Assembly: GCA_964617355.1 (NCBI GenBank) | Contig: CAZTXP010000005.1 | Span: forward strand, 1 to 64,000 | Direction: 5' to 3' | From: CAZTDU01 sp964617355 | GTDB lineage: Bacteria > Pseudomonadota > Gammaproteobacteria > Burkholderiales > SG8-39 | DNA length: 64,000 bases | Part shown: piece after piece, positions 42,601-47,966 of the stretch | Position numbering within the stretch: the stretch's first letter is position 1 | Layout: each line of letters opens with the position of its first letter | Position numbers and translations under genes: made by a program | The notes under the pieces: generated by a model | Seen by the model: the letters and a program-made list of their open reading frames with translations, nothing else | Database searches by the model: none | What the model was told of the DNA's origin: nothing

Positions 42601-43973
42601 GCCGTGATGCTGATGTTGCCCGGGTCCAGCAGCAGCTGGCCGGTGCGGCCCAGCGGCGCCGTGGTGTCCACCATGCCGTGGAAGGCGAGCACGTCCTTGC
42701 CCGACACCTCGACGAAGCCGCCGTCGCCGCCGTGCGCGCCGCCCTTCGCCGTCACCGTGCCGTAGAAGCGCGTGTCCCCGTCGGCCCACACGATCACCTT
42801 GCCGCCGTTGCCGATGCCCGTCGCGTCCGCACGGATCGTCGCCGTGTCCGTGACGATCGTGCGCTGCGCGTTCTGCACCGCCGCGTTCTTGCCCTGGTAA
42901 TCCCCGCCGATCAGGACCGTGCCGCCGCCCGCCTTGCCCGAGGCGTCCACCGTCGCCGCGTTCACCGCCACCCGGTTGCCCAGCAGCGCGATGTCCCCGC
43001 CCTTGCCCGCCTCGCCCTTGGCCTCGATCGTGCCCTGCGCGAGCAGCGTGCCGGTCTCGGCCTTGACCTCGATCGAGCCGCCCTTGGCGCCGTTGGCCTC
43101 GACCCTCGAGGTCGTGTCCAGCGTCACGTCCTTCACGCCGCGCAGCACGATGCGCCCGCCGTCCCCGACCTCGGCCCTCGAGGCCGAGACGAGCCCGCTG
43201 TTCCTGACCAGCGTGCCGTAGATGCCGATGCGCCCGGAGTTCGCGACGATCTGCCCGGCGTTCACCGCCTGGTTCTGCGGCGCGGTGAACTCCACCCGGA
43301 TGTCGGGGGTCTGCGAGTTCACCAGCTCGACGGTCTTGCCCGCCGCGATGACGACCTCGCCCTTGGGGCTGGAGATCACGCCGCTGGCGCCGTTCTCGAC
43401 GTTGGGCGCGATCAGGTAGACGTGCCCGCCTTCCTGCGTGCGGATGGTGCCAAGGTTGGTGATCTTGCCTTCCAGCCCCGAGCCGTTGAACGCGTTCTTG
43501 CCCGAGAGGAAGTCCGCGTTCGAGAGGTTGAGCGTGGACGCGGCGAAGCCCGCGACGTCGATCACCGCGCCCTTGCCGAACACCATCCCGTTGGGGTTGA
43601 CCAGGTACACGCGCCCGTTCGACAGCAGCTGGCCGAGGATCTGGGTCGGGTCCTGCCCCACCACGCGGTTCAACACCGCGCTCGAGGCGTTCTGCTGGAT
43701 GAAGCGCGTGATCTCGTCCTGCGAGATCGAGAACTGCTGCCAGTTGATGATCGTGCCGGGCGCGTTGGTGATCGTCAGCGTCTTGCCGTTGACCACGAAC
43801 GTCGCGCTGCCCGCAGCAACCGATCCGCCCTGGGGGTTGGCGAATGCGGTCGCGGCAAAGGCGGAGCCGATCGCCGCCGCGAGGACCTTGAGCCTGACGT
43901 CGCGGGCGCGTTGCGCCTCGCGATCCCTGCGTCGCGTACGCGACGCGAATGCCTCGGCGGTAAGTCGGCTCAT
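27678..43973 (-). CDS. Giant two-partner-secretion exoprotein TpsA (filamentous haemagglutinin-like)
   Basis: A 5431-residue secreted adhesin-type protein. A basic extended signal peptide ends near residue 45 (ATAFA-NPQGG). The TPS secretion domain (about 46-300) follows with SISQDEITRFIQQNASSAVLN, VNPNGMVFG and IYGTLVRNSGLV. The remainder is Gly/Ala/Thr/Asn/Val-rich short repeats typical of a right-handed beta-helix, including a LG-x-S-x-V-x-G-x-LSV unit and a five-copy RP...LGL...EL module. By eye the only cysteines are a pair in VYICHPTGCDIG near residue 5193 and one in the last residues (GGAACQ). The ATG at 43973 has AGGGG upstream; the frame to 44117 lies in the leader. The partner tpsB is 232 bases upstream. 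Surface adhesion or biofilm formation is inferred. Confidence 0.92.
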   Translation of the reverse strand: MSRLTAEAFASRTRRRDREAQRARDVRLKVLAAAIGSAFAATAFANPQGGSVAAGSATFVVNGKTLTITNAPGTIINWQQFSISQDEITRFIQQNASSAVLNRVVGQDPTQILGQLLSNGRVYLVNPNGMVFGKGAVIDVAGFAASTLNLSNADFLSGKNAFNGSGLEGKITNLGTIRTQEGGHVYLIAPNVENGASGVISSPKGEVVIAAGKTVELVNSQTPDIRVEFTAPQNQAVNAGQIVANSGRIGIYGTLVRNSGLVSASRAEVGDGGRIVLRGVKDVTLDTTSRVEANGAKGGSIEVKAETGTLLAQGTIEAKGEAGKGGDIALLGNRVAVNAATVDASGKAGGGTVLIGGDYQGKNAAVQNAQRTIVTDTATIRADATGIGNGGKVIVWADGDTRFYGTVTAKGGAHGGDGGFVEVSGKDVLAFHGMVDTTAPLGRTGQLLLDPGNISITAGSTLNANFSADTGDGLWSFTEGGSSESVGATEIIAILNNTNLTLQASNNITLLTGADVNYSNNRVGATFTLQANNSIDIQSSANIRSTNGALDITLNSDFDGDGTGGVRLQSGSKLLSSGGNIVIGGGSTPGSTATGGFGVNGKGVTITDAEIATGGSGGSISIRGKGNGSIGGLQGVEISGTAANGTSILAANGVTIVGDFGGTSAYGIWASGNVTIGSSGSGTVALTGNGVGASTAGILLEGTSNGAVVVRSNGGNVTVVANGPSGSSARGIEMTTSGGNGVLFFAGAGAISVTGTTTSGQGILADVGAGASTVQFGNGSQSGTVTLVSDRINLTSAGNVQTSGTAIVRPVDNSRAIDLGTGANETAKLGLVGNELARFSVGTLEIGSASQTGNITVVGAASVTNLSSTGQLRLITSTGGVRFDDVLTSPANVRVDTTAGGSAAGNIVFTGTGAINASGKDVILVTRDSAGGPSGYVDVTSGSATNVIAGSLNINTGSGIGNTQTLKTQVSTLQALVNLDQANTAIKVDITNNGSVSVKFLENRGTGDLNFTVTNGNFTLSDGQVRSKSTSRVTASGDILIDSPTQLNPAFAEPVGNGATPTVILNAGGKIDVLQSASGNTTTTIRATNANLVAGTGIGATNAVRTEVGTLTFNNTTSGTVNISEADALTLNGSAFAGGVTLETRGSSSDLTISGDNRYTGAGAATATFKSAQNILMSGGANIRSTGGALNVTLNSDTDANGGGVKIGDGATVAQVLTQGGNILVGGGANASANAIGTSSTTQTGVLIDKGNLAAGGGNVTLRGQGGTSAGGSNNGVHAKGNSSITASGNVSIVGAGGSGGATGSNDGIIIEGASIVTTGTGAIDLDGTGGASGNSNIGTYIFSGANLQSVDGRIQIKGTGGGSGVDAVGISTGSATIRATGTGNVSLAGNGAAGGTNTNFGIHLVGTTASVASGELTVTAVGGGSGATNDGLRLENGSVLEAVGSGNVTVDATAGAGGVGINSIALGANRIGNASTNGTVTLKADSATIDSNIVVASGGTVIVRPRTASRGVQLGAGALDATTLGLNSAELAIFSTPNLLVGGGTQAGDISVVGASSFANVGAGGTLTLQTLGSANIGAALSSAGNITVTAANGIAFTQTTGTGITAGAGKNVTLTAANGAISSAASTTTDVSNGTGVVTMSANQGIGAVGSAIILDAGSVSATNNGTATSGAIAISNANSLTLGSTAQITNNASGGAVDVAVTGTSADLTIGTPASANGTTVGTTNGNVTLSAGRDIVFAQGAGNVGVNAGTAAVTLTAGTANATGGVVGQVALAQDVRAGNLAVTANSIAGAIGRTAALQSNVSLASGTAITLSAGGNIALREQGAVPLANLGLTTGGNTSVIFVRSNTGPITLPSSNFGLATANVMLLADAGSIVAGTGNIVAANVMMHANGGSAGVGTSASPILIEAGTVRGSAGTGGFYVTDQNAVTVANTTTAGNISVTTLGAGNDLTINGDVDYTGAGGHAATFTSANAFVMAAGANVRASGGNAWNISVLADNVTLASDARLQAPGAGTITLRPVTSTHLIQLGTGATDNGTTLGLSDVELSRIFANNVVIGSGTHAGNLTVIGAANFANVGASGTLTLQSLGSANIANTLTTAGNVVVNAANGIAFNQTGTGISAGAGLTANLSAANGAITSTGSTGTDVSTGGATGTVILAANQGIGSTGNAVQLQSGNVTATNSGTSPSGDIVITNATAIALGTSGVVTNAASGGNIDVTATTGNVTVGNTVSTTGGGAIQLTATAGNIAFATANGTTGLSTTGNVTLNATAGRIVGNANGNASTTDVSATRLTINSQSGIGAANALRTASVANLTINNTGSGNVSLVNSGAALNLDSTTVGSGNLSITNSTHITQTGNIVMGTGSTAAFNAGAAGDVTLGNASNNFATVAVALANNATVTDADAVILGTSNVRADLSVNASNDGSNTDTITQAANSTLEVAGIATFTVAPNAKTGKVRLASNQAISVGTSNVGGDLTLTALNGNVTFALAGADVVVRRNVNITAANGAVDLNNGNRYVGGNASYEGATNGTIILDSNTDIDALNLGNSGTVTIVLKGTDGSATGGVNNNTNFAVNLNSSVNKFNTVKFSTGNSTAVGPAGGVFNLTQNAAIDIGTRKLVITDNGGNGGARGNATLNVPSKFGELSFNAGTLLATSNGTLTVGNITTNVNANTSTGDMTLVGGNIVLASTKTVTVAGAANLQATGNVTMGGGANTVNFGSLRFSGSTVSINENSSIVLAGSSNAATLTLTSVGGTITDGGTASLDVTGNASFVTSGANTITLGGGSGTVNFGNLSFSGTNVTITENSSMSLFGASAATGTLSLASSGAMTQAAGNLTVAGTTTLAAGAANDIVLGAATNNFGGAVSVTSGNSVTLRDLDSIDLGASTVSANLSVVAGGSITQSGILSVADTATFNASTAAGNVVTLANANNNFGTVAIAQGREVTIRDNNGVVLGNSTVTGNFSVTAAGDITQSGNVVVATAGATANFQAGSANVNVGSQAGNDFNTIVASGADVTLRDMNALALGNVAATGNLSVTSGGALTQAAGANVVNNGGSSVATFNAGSGTGGGGIDLSANSNDFTEVRVALSNGSLHLKDGSGALTFNGAVLKGQTQVEVEGNDLTLAGDVNYSGASSATGMFMAKRNIFMSNGANVRSTGGAFSITLNSDTGGSGGAVQVGGGGATALVQSAGGNIVIGGGSNAAATAATATVGTGNVGVFLNAANVQAGAGTITIRGNQGAGLTGGSGVTVSAGSDVSASGNIVVIANARGTGSGMVVSGNIAGTGAGIVQVDVTADQNNGLVVDAGRILGSGGNLAITGNASSEGVRMVNAGNIASTGAGHVTVSGVGNVIAAGGGHGIHIVDGRIGTEGAGNVTISGLTSHASQTGVIVDGSSAGAALFAASGTLQVTGNGGTNGLSSAANLSTTTGNMVLQGTGSSFGVVLSGVANSGGSLQINADSVSLGTGTIQANATAGSTITIRPLTADRAIQVGGSATDTGALGIDGTEVTRLFSNIVVIGGGSSNGSLSIVGGANFSGTSTGGTLTLQTSANTVTIGGNIVASGNVSVVGPNGISFTQSGTTGITTGAGKTANLVASAGAITSAAGNTDVDIATGGGTVLLSAKDGIGTLANPIVLSAASVTANNTTSGDVSLVNDRTLNLGASGLVTNSASGGNIQVVVSGTGNDIVVGNTVTAGGSIFLNAANAVVFNQGAANGVVAGANVTLTSGAQILDQSAGNDVVAARLTVTAAGGIGDGNALDTAGVANLAVTNSTGGNVLITNNAGLNIDAASVTGNFRLTTSGAITDTGNVVVSGNANFQVGAGAITLDAAGNNFGTLTFAGQAVTILENSATALTGTSTAQSLDLRSTGALTNDASTNLTVTNNANFSATSIALGNVGGDSFNFGTLTFNSAGAVRVEEDSATALAAASTASSLILASTGDITDNAGATLAVTGLANFVVPAGGNVILDNTASHNLGSLTIGQGANAVVYETNGFDIAGTGISLTGSLTLSSGGLVTQNAAVAVPNLQLLGASGNFQLTGTTNNVATIATNTGTVAFTDNAALTVGTITGNAGIVNTGSTTLRTLGANTLTVSQAIASAGGVTFTNGGQLNLNADVTGNSGIVQNGGGTVAIAGPRTLTTAGGAVSFNTAVTLSGGAQDTTINTTGAGATGGGNVTFTSTVAATTANTERLVVNAGTGGDITFNQAVGSSGTPLGNLTITNARHVTFTGTTDASRVLQSAGTGNTTITGNMTALGNGIDITTDRISIAGALNTGTKDLRLNAVNGVTQTGGFITSNQVLLISSGSGSFTLLQANNNVSTRIAANLGGGALSFLNGGAITVGDVTIGSSSASGITTNGGAVTLRSTNGGIVLSSALNAGSGNVVMNANGTITGSALVTGGTLTMGNLGTTTAIGPINTAVSGINATASNGAIQITNTSSAVSLVAAATNGLVNVSTSGSLSTSGAVTSSNANVTLASGTGGAGGMTISHNVTGPTGIALTVQANDAFLTHNGGTISTTNAAIDLVADEMNLASTINSGSANTSLRPFNTGDLIQLVGGAASGSNGTANALELSSSELDTVSTTGILTLGSATHAGQIQVTGSTSASTPRTLWLRNAAGGIDVGNQLSFTGASNNLALTTTGAVTRSGAGALNSSTLTVSSGTGADFAVNNANTSLVLTNSSGAVSILGKASNDLFISSLAQNGTGALTVTMEDGSITTGTTQLTSAGGTVEFVANATGGTNRNITFGTGGLSAAGAITVRSADNVNVNGRVQTSSGNVIVFAGSAPGMSHSGALASPASESVADTVGAISINAPITTSSGSVILYSTGSVVQPAGTGTAAGVQGTGTLIVRTYNDGDQQAAINMQNTHATLGNSNPDIILETRKYSDTSAPSEPSGDYAASDIDYKSITGLTLRGIGTAANYSATATTQDITVATFNIQAKNMTLIANAGAINVNAQITKDKINRGLDGGSLNLLAAGDININANSSVEGVSIGKRTGTKANGEPLVDYFNHDLRIVAQNNISIQGGIWITGDLSLRADASAGEVASLAGALGSKAAGDGKGGVTLSNPSSLYPLEVRARNLIIGEKSGSTLYTAEFLNLNGGSGTAAAGANLRLDTVLRAGIPFDTSAEETTAELLSGTYTTLQAGSGRLDILLSGGMEMKGGNITATSTGPANSVLASSRALVAGKDVYICHPTGCDIGPVTYTPGNTITMRAGNATATNILGGSSVANSEALIKGSDFLRIVVGGDIYLVGGSSDRVGSGIPISRARIDPVSELIIRTGGSVVLQSGAASGGATESGARIENEGNITMFIGGGTAGNLARYTYNDPVLGATTLGPGLILIGNGGSGVFDANNRSLTGTGIPITLIFGNGGIVRHTPSSGTFGSSIVRTGVNSFDDSLLRFILFSQLEAAKADRIRRGITDDDLGGAACQ
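30180..41570 (-). repeat. Five-copy repeated module inside the adhesin
   Basis: A module of about 60 residues recurs five times with the pattern RP-(5-6)-I/V-Q/D-L-G-x-G-A ... LGL-x-x-x-EL ... IG-x-G-(4)-G-x-I/L-x-V-x-G. The approximate locations are 41380-41570, 39290-39480, 37740-37925, 33360-33540 and 30180-30350. The copies differ clearly from one another, so they are old duplications of a structural unit and not recent amplification. They probably mark boundaries or capping segments along the beta-helix. Confidence 0.6.
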
Positions 43974-44205
43974 GTCCCCTGAACTCCTTCGATTCGCGAG
44001 TGGATCGCCGCGCACGAACCCCCTTCGCGCGCGGACTTTTCCACTCCGCGAATCATACCGGCACGGGATGCCGTTGGCGAGATCCAGGTCCTTGATTTGC
44101 CGTGAAAAACTGCACAAACTGGCAAAGCCGATGTCGGGTGCGCCCGACAGCCCGCGCCAGGGTCCTGATTTCGATGCGAATTGCGCGGCCGCGAGGGCTG
44201 CGGGA
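43974..44205 (-). promoter_or_regulatory. Leader region of the adhesin gene with long stem-loop and candidate promoter
   Basis: This 232-base gap between tpsB and tpsA holds no gene. The arms 43991-44003 (GATTCGCGAGTGG) and 44041-44054 (CCACTCCGCGAATC) pair with a single bulged base. Inside them 44008-44013 (CCGCGC) pairs with 44029-44034 (GCGCGG). On the minus strand TCGCCA (44080-44075) and TATGAT (44057-44052) with a 17-base spacer form a plausible promoter. The stem-loop ends 17 bases before the tpsA start codon and could control translation or RNA stability. Confidence 0.5.
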
Positions 44206-45885
44206 TCAGTAGATGTACGACCCGCTGAAGGTCAGCCGGCCGTCGTTGCGGCCCTGGCTGCCGCCCGCGTCGCGCACGATGCCGTAGTCGGTGCGGAAGA
44301 CGATGTTGTTGTTCAGGGAGAAGCGCAGCCCCGCACCGATGCTCGCGATGGCCTGACCATGCAGTTCCGCCGCGCTCGGGCGGTTGCGCTTCACCCGGCC
44401 CCAGTCGTAGAAGAAGACCGCGCGCAGCCGCGCGCCGGCGAGCGTCGTCCATTTGCCGAAATCGGGCGTATAGAGTTCCATCGTGCCGCGATGCCCGGCG
44501 TCGCTGATCACCTCGCGCTCGAGGAACCCGCGCACCGAATCCACGCCGCCGACCCCGAACTGCTCGCCGGGCACGAGCATGTCGCGCGACGCCTGGCCAT
44601 TCATGCCGAAGCGCGCCTGCCATTCGTCGCCGATCGACAGGTTGTGGTTGAACGCCCAGCGCACGACCTGGAAATTGGCGCGCGCGCACTCGAAATGCCC
44701 GCTGCCCGCGATCGTGACCTGCCGGGTCTGGCAGAACTCGGTGCCGCGACCGTCCTTCCCGCCCGGGATGTTCTTCGAGAGCCCGATGGAGAACGACGAC
44801 TCGCTGTCCTGGCGCCGGATCGAACCGGAATACTGCACCGTGATCGGATGGACGTTCAGGTCGGGGATGACTTGCACCGTGCTGCCGGCCGGGCGAATGC
44901 CCTTGTTGTTGTAGCCGCGGAAGTCGTAGGCGAACGACAGGCGGTGTTCGTAGTCGTCGATGCGATCGAGGTTCTTCGTGTAGCGGGCGCCGGCCACGCT
45001 GCCCACGCCGGTGATCGCGAATCCCGCGACCTGGCCGACGCTGACGTTCGACCAGGCCCAGGTGAGATCGAGGGTGTCCCCGCTGCGATAGAGCGGCACC
45101 CGGTAGCTCGCACCGAAGATCTGCGCGTCCTTGCTGGGCCAGATGGACAGGTCGTTCTTGTCGTACTGCTTGTCGACGTCGCGATAGAACGCGGAGATGA
45201 ACTGGAACGTCAGGACGTGATCGAGACCCCACATGTTCGAGTTCTGGAAACCGAGGCCGGTACGAAGGCGCCCCGTCTTCTGCGAACCGCTGGTGTCGAC
45301 CGTGACGGACCCCTTGATCGGGTCCTCGTCGACGACGCGCGCCACGGCGTCCACCGTCGCCTCCTCCTGGCCGCTGCGCAGGAGCACCGTGGTCTGCTTG
45401 GACGGCGACTCGTTCGCGATGCGAAGGTTGCGCGCGATCGCGTTGATGTTCGGCGCTTCGCCGCTCTGCAGGGCGGGCAGGCTGGTGCGGATGTTGGCTT
45501 CGTCGAAGAACTTGTTGCCCTCGACGATCACGCGGCCGAGCTTCGCCTCGATCACCTGGAAGCGGATCTCGCCCTTCTCGAGTTCCTGTTCCGGGAGGAC
45601 GATCTGCACGGCGCTGTAGCCGAGCCGCGAGTAGACCTTCTCGACGGTCTCGAGCGCCTTCTGCACGTCGCCGAACGTGCGCCCCTTGCCGACGAACGAA
45701 GCGGTCTCGGACTCGAGCTGCTCGCGCGGCACGAGCTTCGCGCCGTCGAACACGAAGCGCCGGATCTCGAAGCGCGGCTCGTCGGCGGCCGGCTTGGGCG
45801 GCGCCGATTGGGCGCACGCGCCCCCGACCCCCAGCAATCCGGCGGCCAACGCAATCGACGCGAAGATGGCGCGACTAAACCTCAC
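44206..45885 (-). CDS. Two-partner-secretion outer membrane transporter TpsB (ShlB/FhaC/HecB family)
   Basis: Outer-membrane pore that exports the adjacent TpsA. The 559-residue protein has a signal peptide (ASIALAAGLLGVGGACAQ), then two POTRA domains (FEIRRFVFDGAKLVPREQLE and IRFQVIEAKLGRVIVEGNKF). A 16-stranded barrel follows with the L6 motif VDSVRGFLEREV, and the chain ends in an aromatic residue (FSGSYIY). The GTG start at 45885 has GGGGAG six bases upstream. It is divergent from trxB and lies directly upstream of tpsA. BAM (bamD is in this window) would be needed for its assembly. Identification is firm; secretion of the neighbouring TpsA is inferred from pairing. Confidence 0.95.
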   Translation of the reverse strand: MRFSRAIFASIALAAGLLGVGGACAQSAPPKPAADEPRFEIRRFVFDGAKLVPREQLESETASFVGKGRTFGDVQKALETVEKVYSRLGYSAVQIVLPEQELEKGEIRFQVIEAKLGRVIVEGNKFFDEANIRTSLPALQSGEAPNINAIARNLRIANESPSKQTTVLLRSGQEEATVDAVARVVDEDPIKGSVTVDTSGSQKTGRLRTGLGFQNSNMWGLDHVLTFQFISAFYRDVDKQYDKNDLSIWPSKDAQIFGASYRVPLYRSGDTLDLTWAWSNVSVGQVAGFAITGVGSVAGARYTKNLDRIDDYEHRLSFAYDFRGYNNKGIRPAGSTVQVIPDLNVHPITVQYSGSIRRQDSESSFSIGLSKNIPGGKDGRGTEFCQTRQVTIAGSGHFECARANFQVVRWAFNHNLSIGDEWQARFGMNGQASRDMLVPGEQFGVGGVDSVRGFLEREVISDAGHRGTMELYTPDFGKWTTLAGARLRAVFFYDWGRVKRNRPSAAELHGQAIASIGAGLRFSLNNNIVFRTDYGIVRDAGGSQGRNDGRLTFSGSYIY

Positions 45886-46052
45886 GAAGCTCCCCGGCCC
45901 GGCATGCGCGGACCCACGAACCGCATTTCGACAGGAAAATCAGATTAAATCAATGTCTTAGCGGTTGCTATTACAGCGAATTCAAGCTTCTGTTGCCGCT
46001 TCGCAACAGTATAATCCCGTGACGCAATTCACGAAGTATAGCGAACCCCCCA
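45886..46052. promoter_or_regulatory. Divergent regulatory region between tpsB and trxB
   Basis: The 167-base spacer is AT-rich for this genome and holds no gene. On the plus strand TATAAT (46010-46015) is the likely trxB -10 box. The perfect inverted repeat CTGTTGC-N6-GCAACAG (45990-46009) ends directly before it, covering the -35/-10 spacer, where a repressor or activator could bind. On the minus strand TTTAAT (45949-45944) may be the -10 box for tpsB, with a weak TAGCAA 15 bases upstream. Confidence 0.55.
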
Positions 46053-47006
46053 ATGACCGCTCGCCACGCCCGCCTCCTCATCCTCGGATCCGGCCCCGCC
46101 GGCTACACCGCCGCGGTCTACGCCGCCCGCGCCAACCTGAAGCCGCTGCTGGTCACCGGACTCGCGCAGGGCGGCCAACTGATGACGACCACGGATGTCG
46201 ACAACTGGCCCGCCGACGCCATGGGGGTGCAAGGTCCGGAACTGATGGAACGGTTCCAGAAGCACGCCGAGCGCTTCGAGACCGAGATCGTCTTCGACCA
46301 CATCCATACCGCGAAGCTCGGCGAGCGCCCGCTGCGCCTGGAAGGCGATGCCGGCGCCTACACCTGCGACGCGCTGATCATCGCGACCGGCGCGTCGGCG
46401 AAGTACCTCGGGCTGCCCTCCGAGGAAAAGTTCAAGGGACAGGGCGTGTCGGCCTGCGCCACATGCGACGGCTTCTTCTACAAGGGCCAGGACGTGGCTG
46501 TCATCGGCGGCGGCAATACCGCGGTCGAGGAAGCGCTCTACCTGTCGAACATCGCCAGGAGCGTCACGGTCGTGCATCGCCGCGAGCGTTTCCGCGCCGA
46601 GAAGATCATGATCGACAAGCTGATGAAGAAAGCGCGAGACGGCAACGTCACCATCGAGTGGGACCACGTTCTCGACGAGGTGCTGGGCGACAAGACCGGC
46701 GTCACCGGCATCCGCGTCAAGCACGCGAAGACCGGCGCCGCCCGCGACCTCGCGCTGAAGGGCCTCTTCGTCGCCATCGGGCATTCGCCGAACACGCAGC
46801 TCTTCGAGGGCCAGCTTGACATGAAGAACGGCTACCTCGTCACGCGCGGGGGCGGAGAAGGCAACGCGACCGCCACCAGCATCCCCGGCGTGTTCGCCGC
46901 CGGCGACGTGCAGGACCACGTGTACCGGCAGGCCGTGACCAGCGCGGCGACCGGCTGCATGGCCGCGCTGGACGCCGAGCGCTATCTGGAATCCTTGGGC
47001 GCGTGA
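46053..47006 (+). CDS. trxB: Thioredoxin-disulfide reductase
   Basis: NADPH-dependent flavoenzyme that reduces thioredoxin. The 317-residue protein has the FAD motif GSGPAGYTAAVYAARA near the N-terminus, the redox-active CATC in SACATCDGFFY (about 136-139) and the NADPH motif GGGNTAVEEALYLS. GVFAAGDVQD near the C-terminus completes the FAD site. It lies 37 bases after a clear -10 box and an inverted repeat. The downstream Smr gene starts inside its stop codon. No strong ribosome binding site is visible; a pyrimidine-poor run precedes the ATG. Confidence 0.96.
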   Translation: MTARHARLLILGSGPAGYTAAVYAARANLKPLLVTGLAQGGQLMTTTDVDNWPADAMGVQGPELMERFQKHAERFETEIVFDHIHTAKLGERPLRLEGDAGAYTCDALIIATGASAKYLGLPSEEKFKGQGVSACATCDGFFYKGQDVAVIGGGNTAVEEALYLSNIARSVTVVHRRERFRAEKIMIDKLMKKARDGNVTIEWDHVLDEVLGDKTGVTGIRVKHAKTGAARDLALKGLFVAIGHSPNTQLFEGQLDMKNGYLVTRGGGEGNATATSIPGVFAAGDVQDHVYRQAVTSAATGCMAALDAERYLESLGA

Positions 47007-47524
47007 ACGACGAGTTCCGCAAGGCGGTGGCAGGGGTCACCCCGATCGCGGAACGCGCGCGCGTCGAGCGCAAGCCCCCGCCGCCGCCTCCGGTTGCGCG
47101 CCAGCGCTTGCTGGATGACGAACAGGTGCTGACGGAGAGCGTGTCCGCGCCGCTCAGCGTGGACGACGCCATCGGCACCGGCGAGGAACTCGCCTACCTG
47201 CGGGAAGGGCAATCCCCCCAGGTGCTTCGCCGCTTGCGGCGCGGCCACTGGGTCGTCCAGGGCAATCTCGACCTCCACGGCATGAACCGCGTCGAGGCCG
47301 CACAACACGTCCCGGAGTTTCTCGCCCACAGCCTGCGCCATGGGCACCGCTGCATCCGCATCGTCCACGGCAGGGGACTGGGATCGAAGAATCGCGAACC
47401 GGTGCTCAAGCCGCTCCTCGCCCGCTGGCTTTCCCGCCGCGACGAAGTCCTCGCCTACTGCCAGGCCCCCCTCGCCCACGGCGGCAGCGGCGCCACTCTC
47501 GTCCTTCTCCGCGCGAGCCGCTGA
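47003..47524 (+). CDS. Smr-domain protein
   Basis: Small MutS-related (Smr) domain protein of 173 residues, a likely nuclease acting on branched DNA or structured RNA. The core motifs LDLHGMNRVEAAQHVPEFL and IRIVHGRGLGSKN (the H-G-R/K-G signature) are intact, and a basic N-terminal region with a proline run (KPPPPPPVA) precedes them. The GTG start overlaps the trxB stop as GTGA, so translation is coupled. Comparable YdaL/SmrA-like proteins are common beside trxB or ftsK in betaproteobacteria. The exact substrate is unknown. Confidence 0.88.
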   Translation: MNDEFRKAVAGVTPIAERARVERKPPPPPPVARQRLLDDEQVLTESVSAPLSVDDAIGTGEELAYLREGQSPQVLRRLRRGHWVVQGNLDLHGMNRVEAAQHVPEFLAHSLRHGHRCIRIVHGRGLGSKNREPVLKPLLARWLSRRDEVLAYCQAPLAHGGSGATLVLLRASR

Positions 47525-47566
47525 ATCAGCCCGCGGCAGCGCGGCCGCAGGCCGCTGAGGGGGCTG

Positions 47567-47586
47567 CCGGGGGACACCTCCCCCGG
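47567..47586. terminator. Hairpin between convergent smr and glnB genes
   Basis: A perfect 7-bp stem (47567-47573 CCGGGGG with 47580-47586 CCCCCGG) around a 6-base loop fills most of the 63-base gap between two convergent genes. A second, imperfect GC-rich stem lies just before it. There is no T-run, so it is a candidate bidirectional terminator only. Confidence 0.45.
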
Positions 47587-47587
47587 C

Positions 47588-47926
47588 TCAGATGGCCCCT
47601 TCGTTGGTCTCGCCCGTGCGGATGCGCACGACGTGCTCGACCGACGTGACGAAGATCTTGCCGTCGCCGATCTTGCCGGTGCGCGCCGCCTTCACGATCG
47701 CCTCGAGGGCGCCGTCCACCTGGTCGTCGGCGACCACGACCTCGATCTTCACCTTGGGCAGGAAGTCGACGACGTACTCGGCGCCGCGGTAGAGCTCGGT
47801 ATGGCCCTTCTGCCGGCCAAAGCCCTTCACTTCTGTGACCGTCAGGCCGGTGACGCCGACTTCGGACAGCGCCTCGCGGACCTCGTCGAGCTTGAACGGC
47901 TTCACGACCGCTTCGATCTTCTTCAT
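47588..47926 (-). CDS. glnB: Nitrogen regulatory protein P-II (GlnB/GlnK)
   Basis: Trimeric signal protein that senses 2-oxoglutarate, ATP/ADP and glutamine state. The 112 residues are the exact family length. The T-loop GRQKGHTELYRGAEYVVDFLP contains the uridylylated Tyr51. The B-loop TGKIGDGKIFV and the C-terminal RIRTGETNEGAI are intact. No amtB is adjacent, so GlnB is more likely than GlnK, but the sequence alone does not separate them. It is divergent from the COG3146 gene with 40 bases between the starts, and GGAGG lies upstream of the ATG. Confidence 0.95.
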   Translation of the reverse strand: MKKIEAVVKPFKLDEVREALSEVGVTGLTVTEVKGFGRQKGHTELYRGAEYVVDFLPKVKIEVVVADDQVDGALEAIVKAARTGKIGDGKIFVTSVEHVVRIRTGETNEGAI

Positions 47927-47951
47927 GGCGTCCTCCGTGGGATCCCGATTC

Positions 47952-47957
47952 TATAAT
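47952..47957 (+). promoter_or_regulatory. -10 box before the COG3146 gene (TATAAT, 9 bases before the ATG)
   Basis: A perfect TATAAT lies 9 bases before the chosen ATG. There is no recognisable -35 or ribosome binding site. As with bamD and fbpC, transcription would begin at or near the start codon. Confidence 0.45.
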
Positions 47958-47966
47958 GACTGGGTC

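Noticed and set aside
38295..43982. A second plus-strand open frame of 1895 codons opposite the adhesin gene
   Set aside because: Same reason: low-complexity Arg/Ala/Asp/Val composition and complete overlap with the clearly identified TPS secretion domain on the minus strand.
43974..44117. Upstream extension of the adhesin frame by 48 codons
   Set aside because: It would precede the signal peptide, lacks a ribosome binding site and covers the candidate promoter and stem-loop. The ATG at 43973 has AGGGG upstream.
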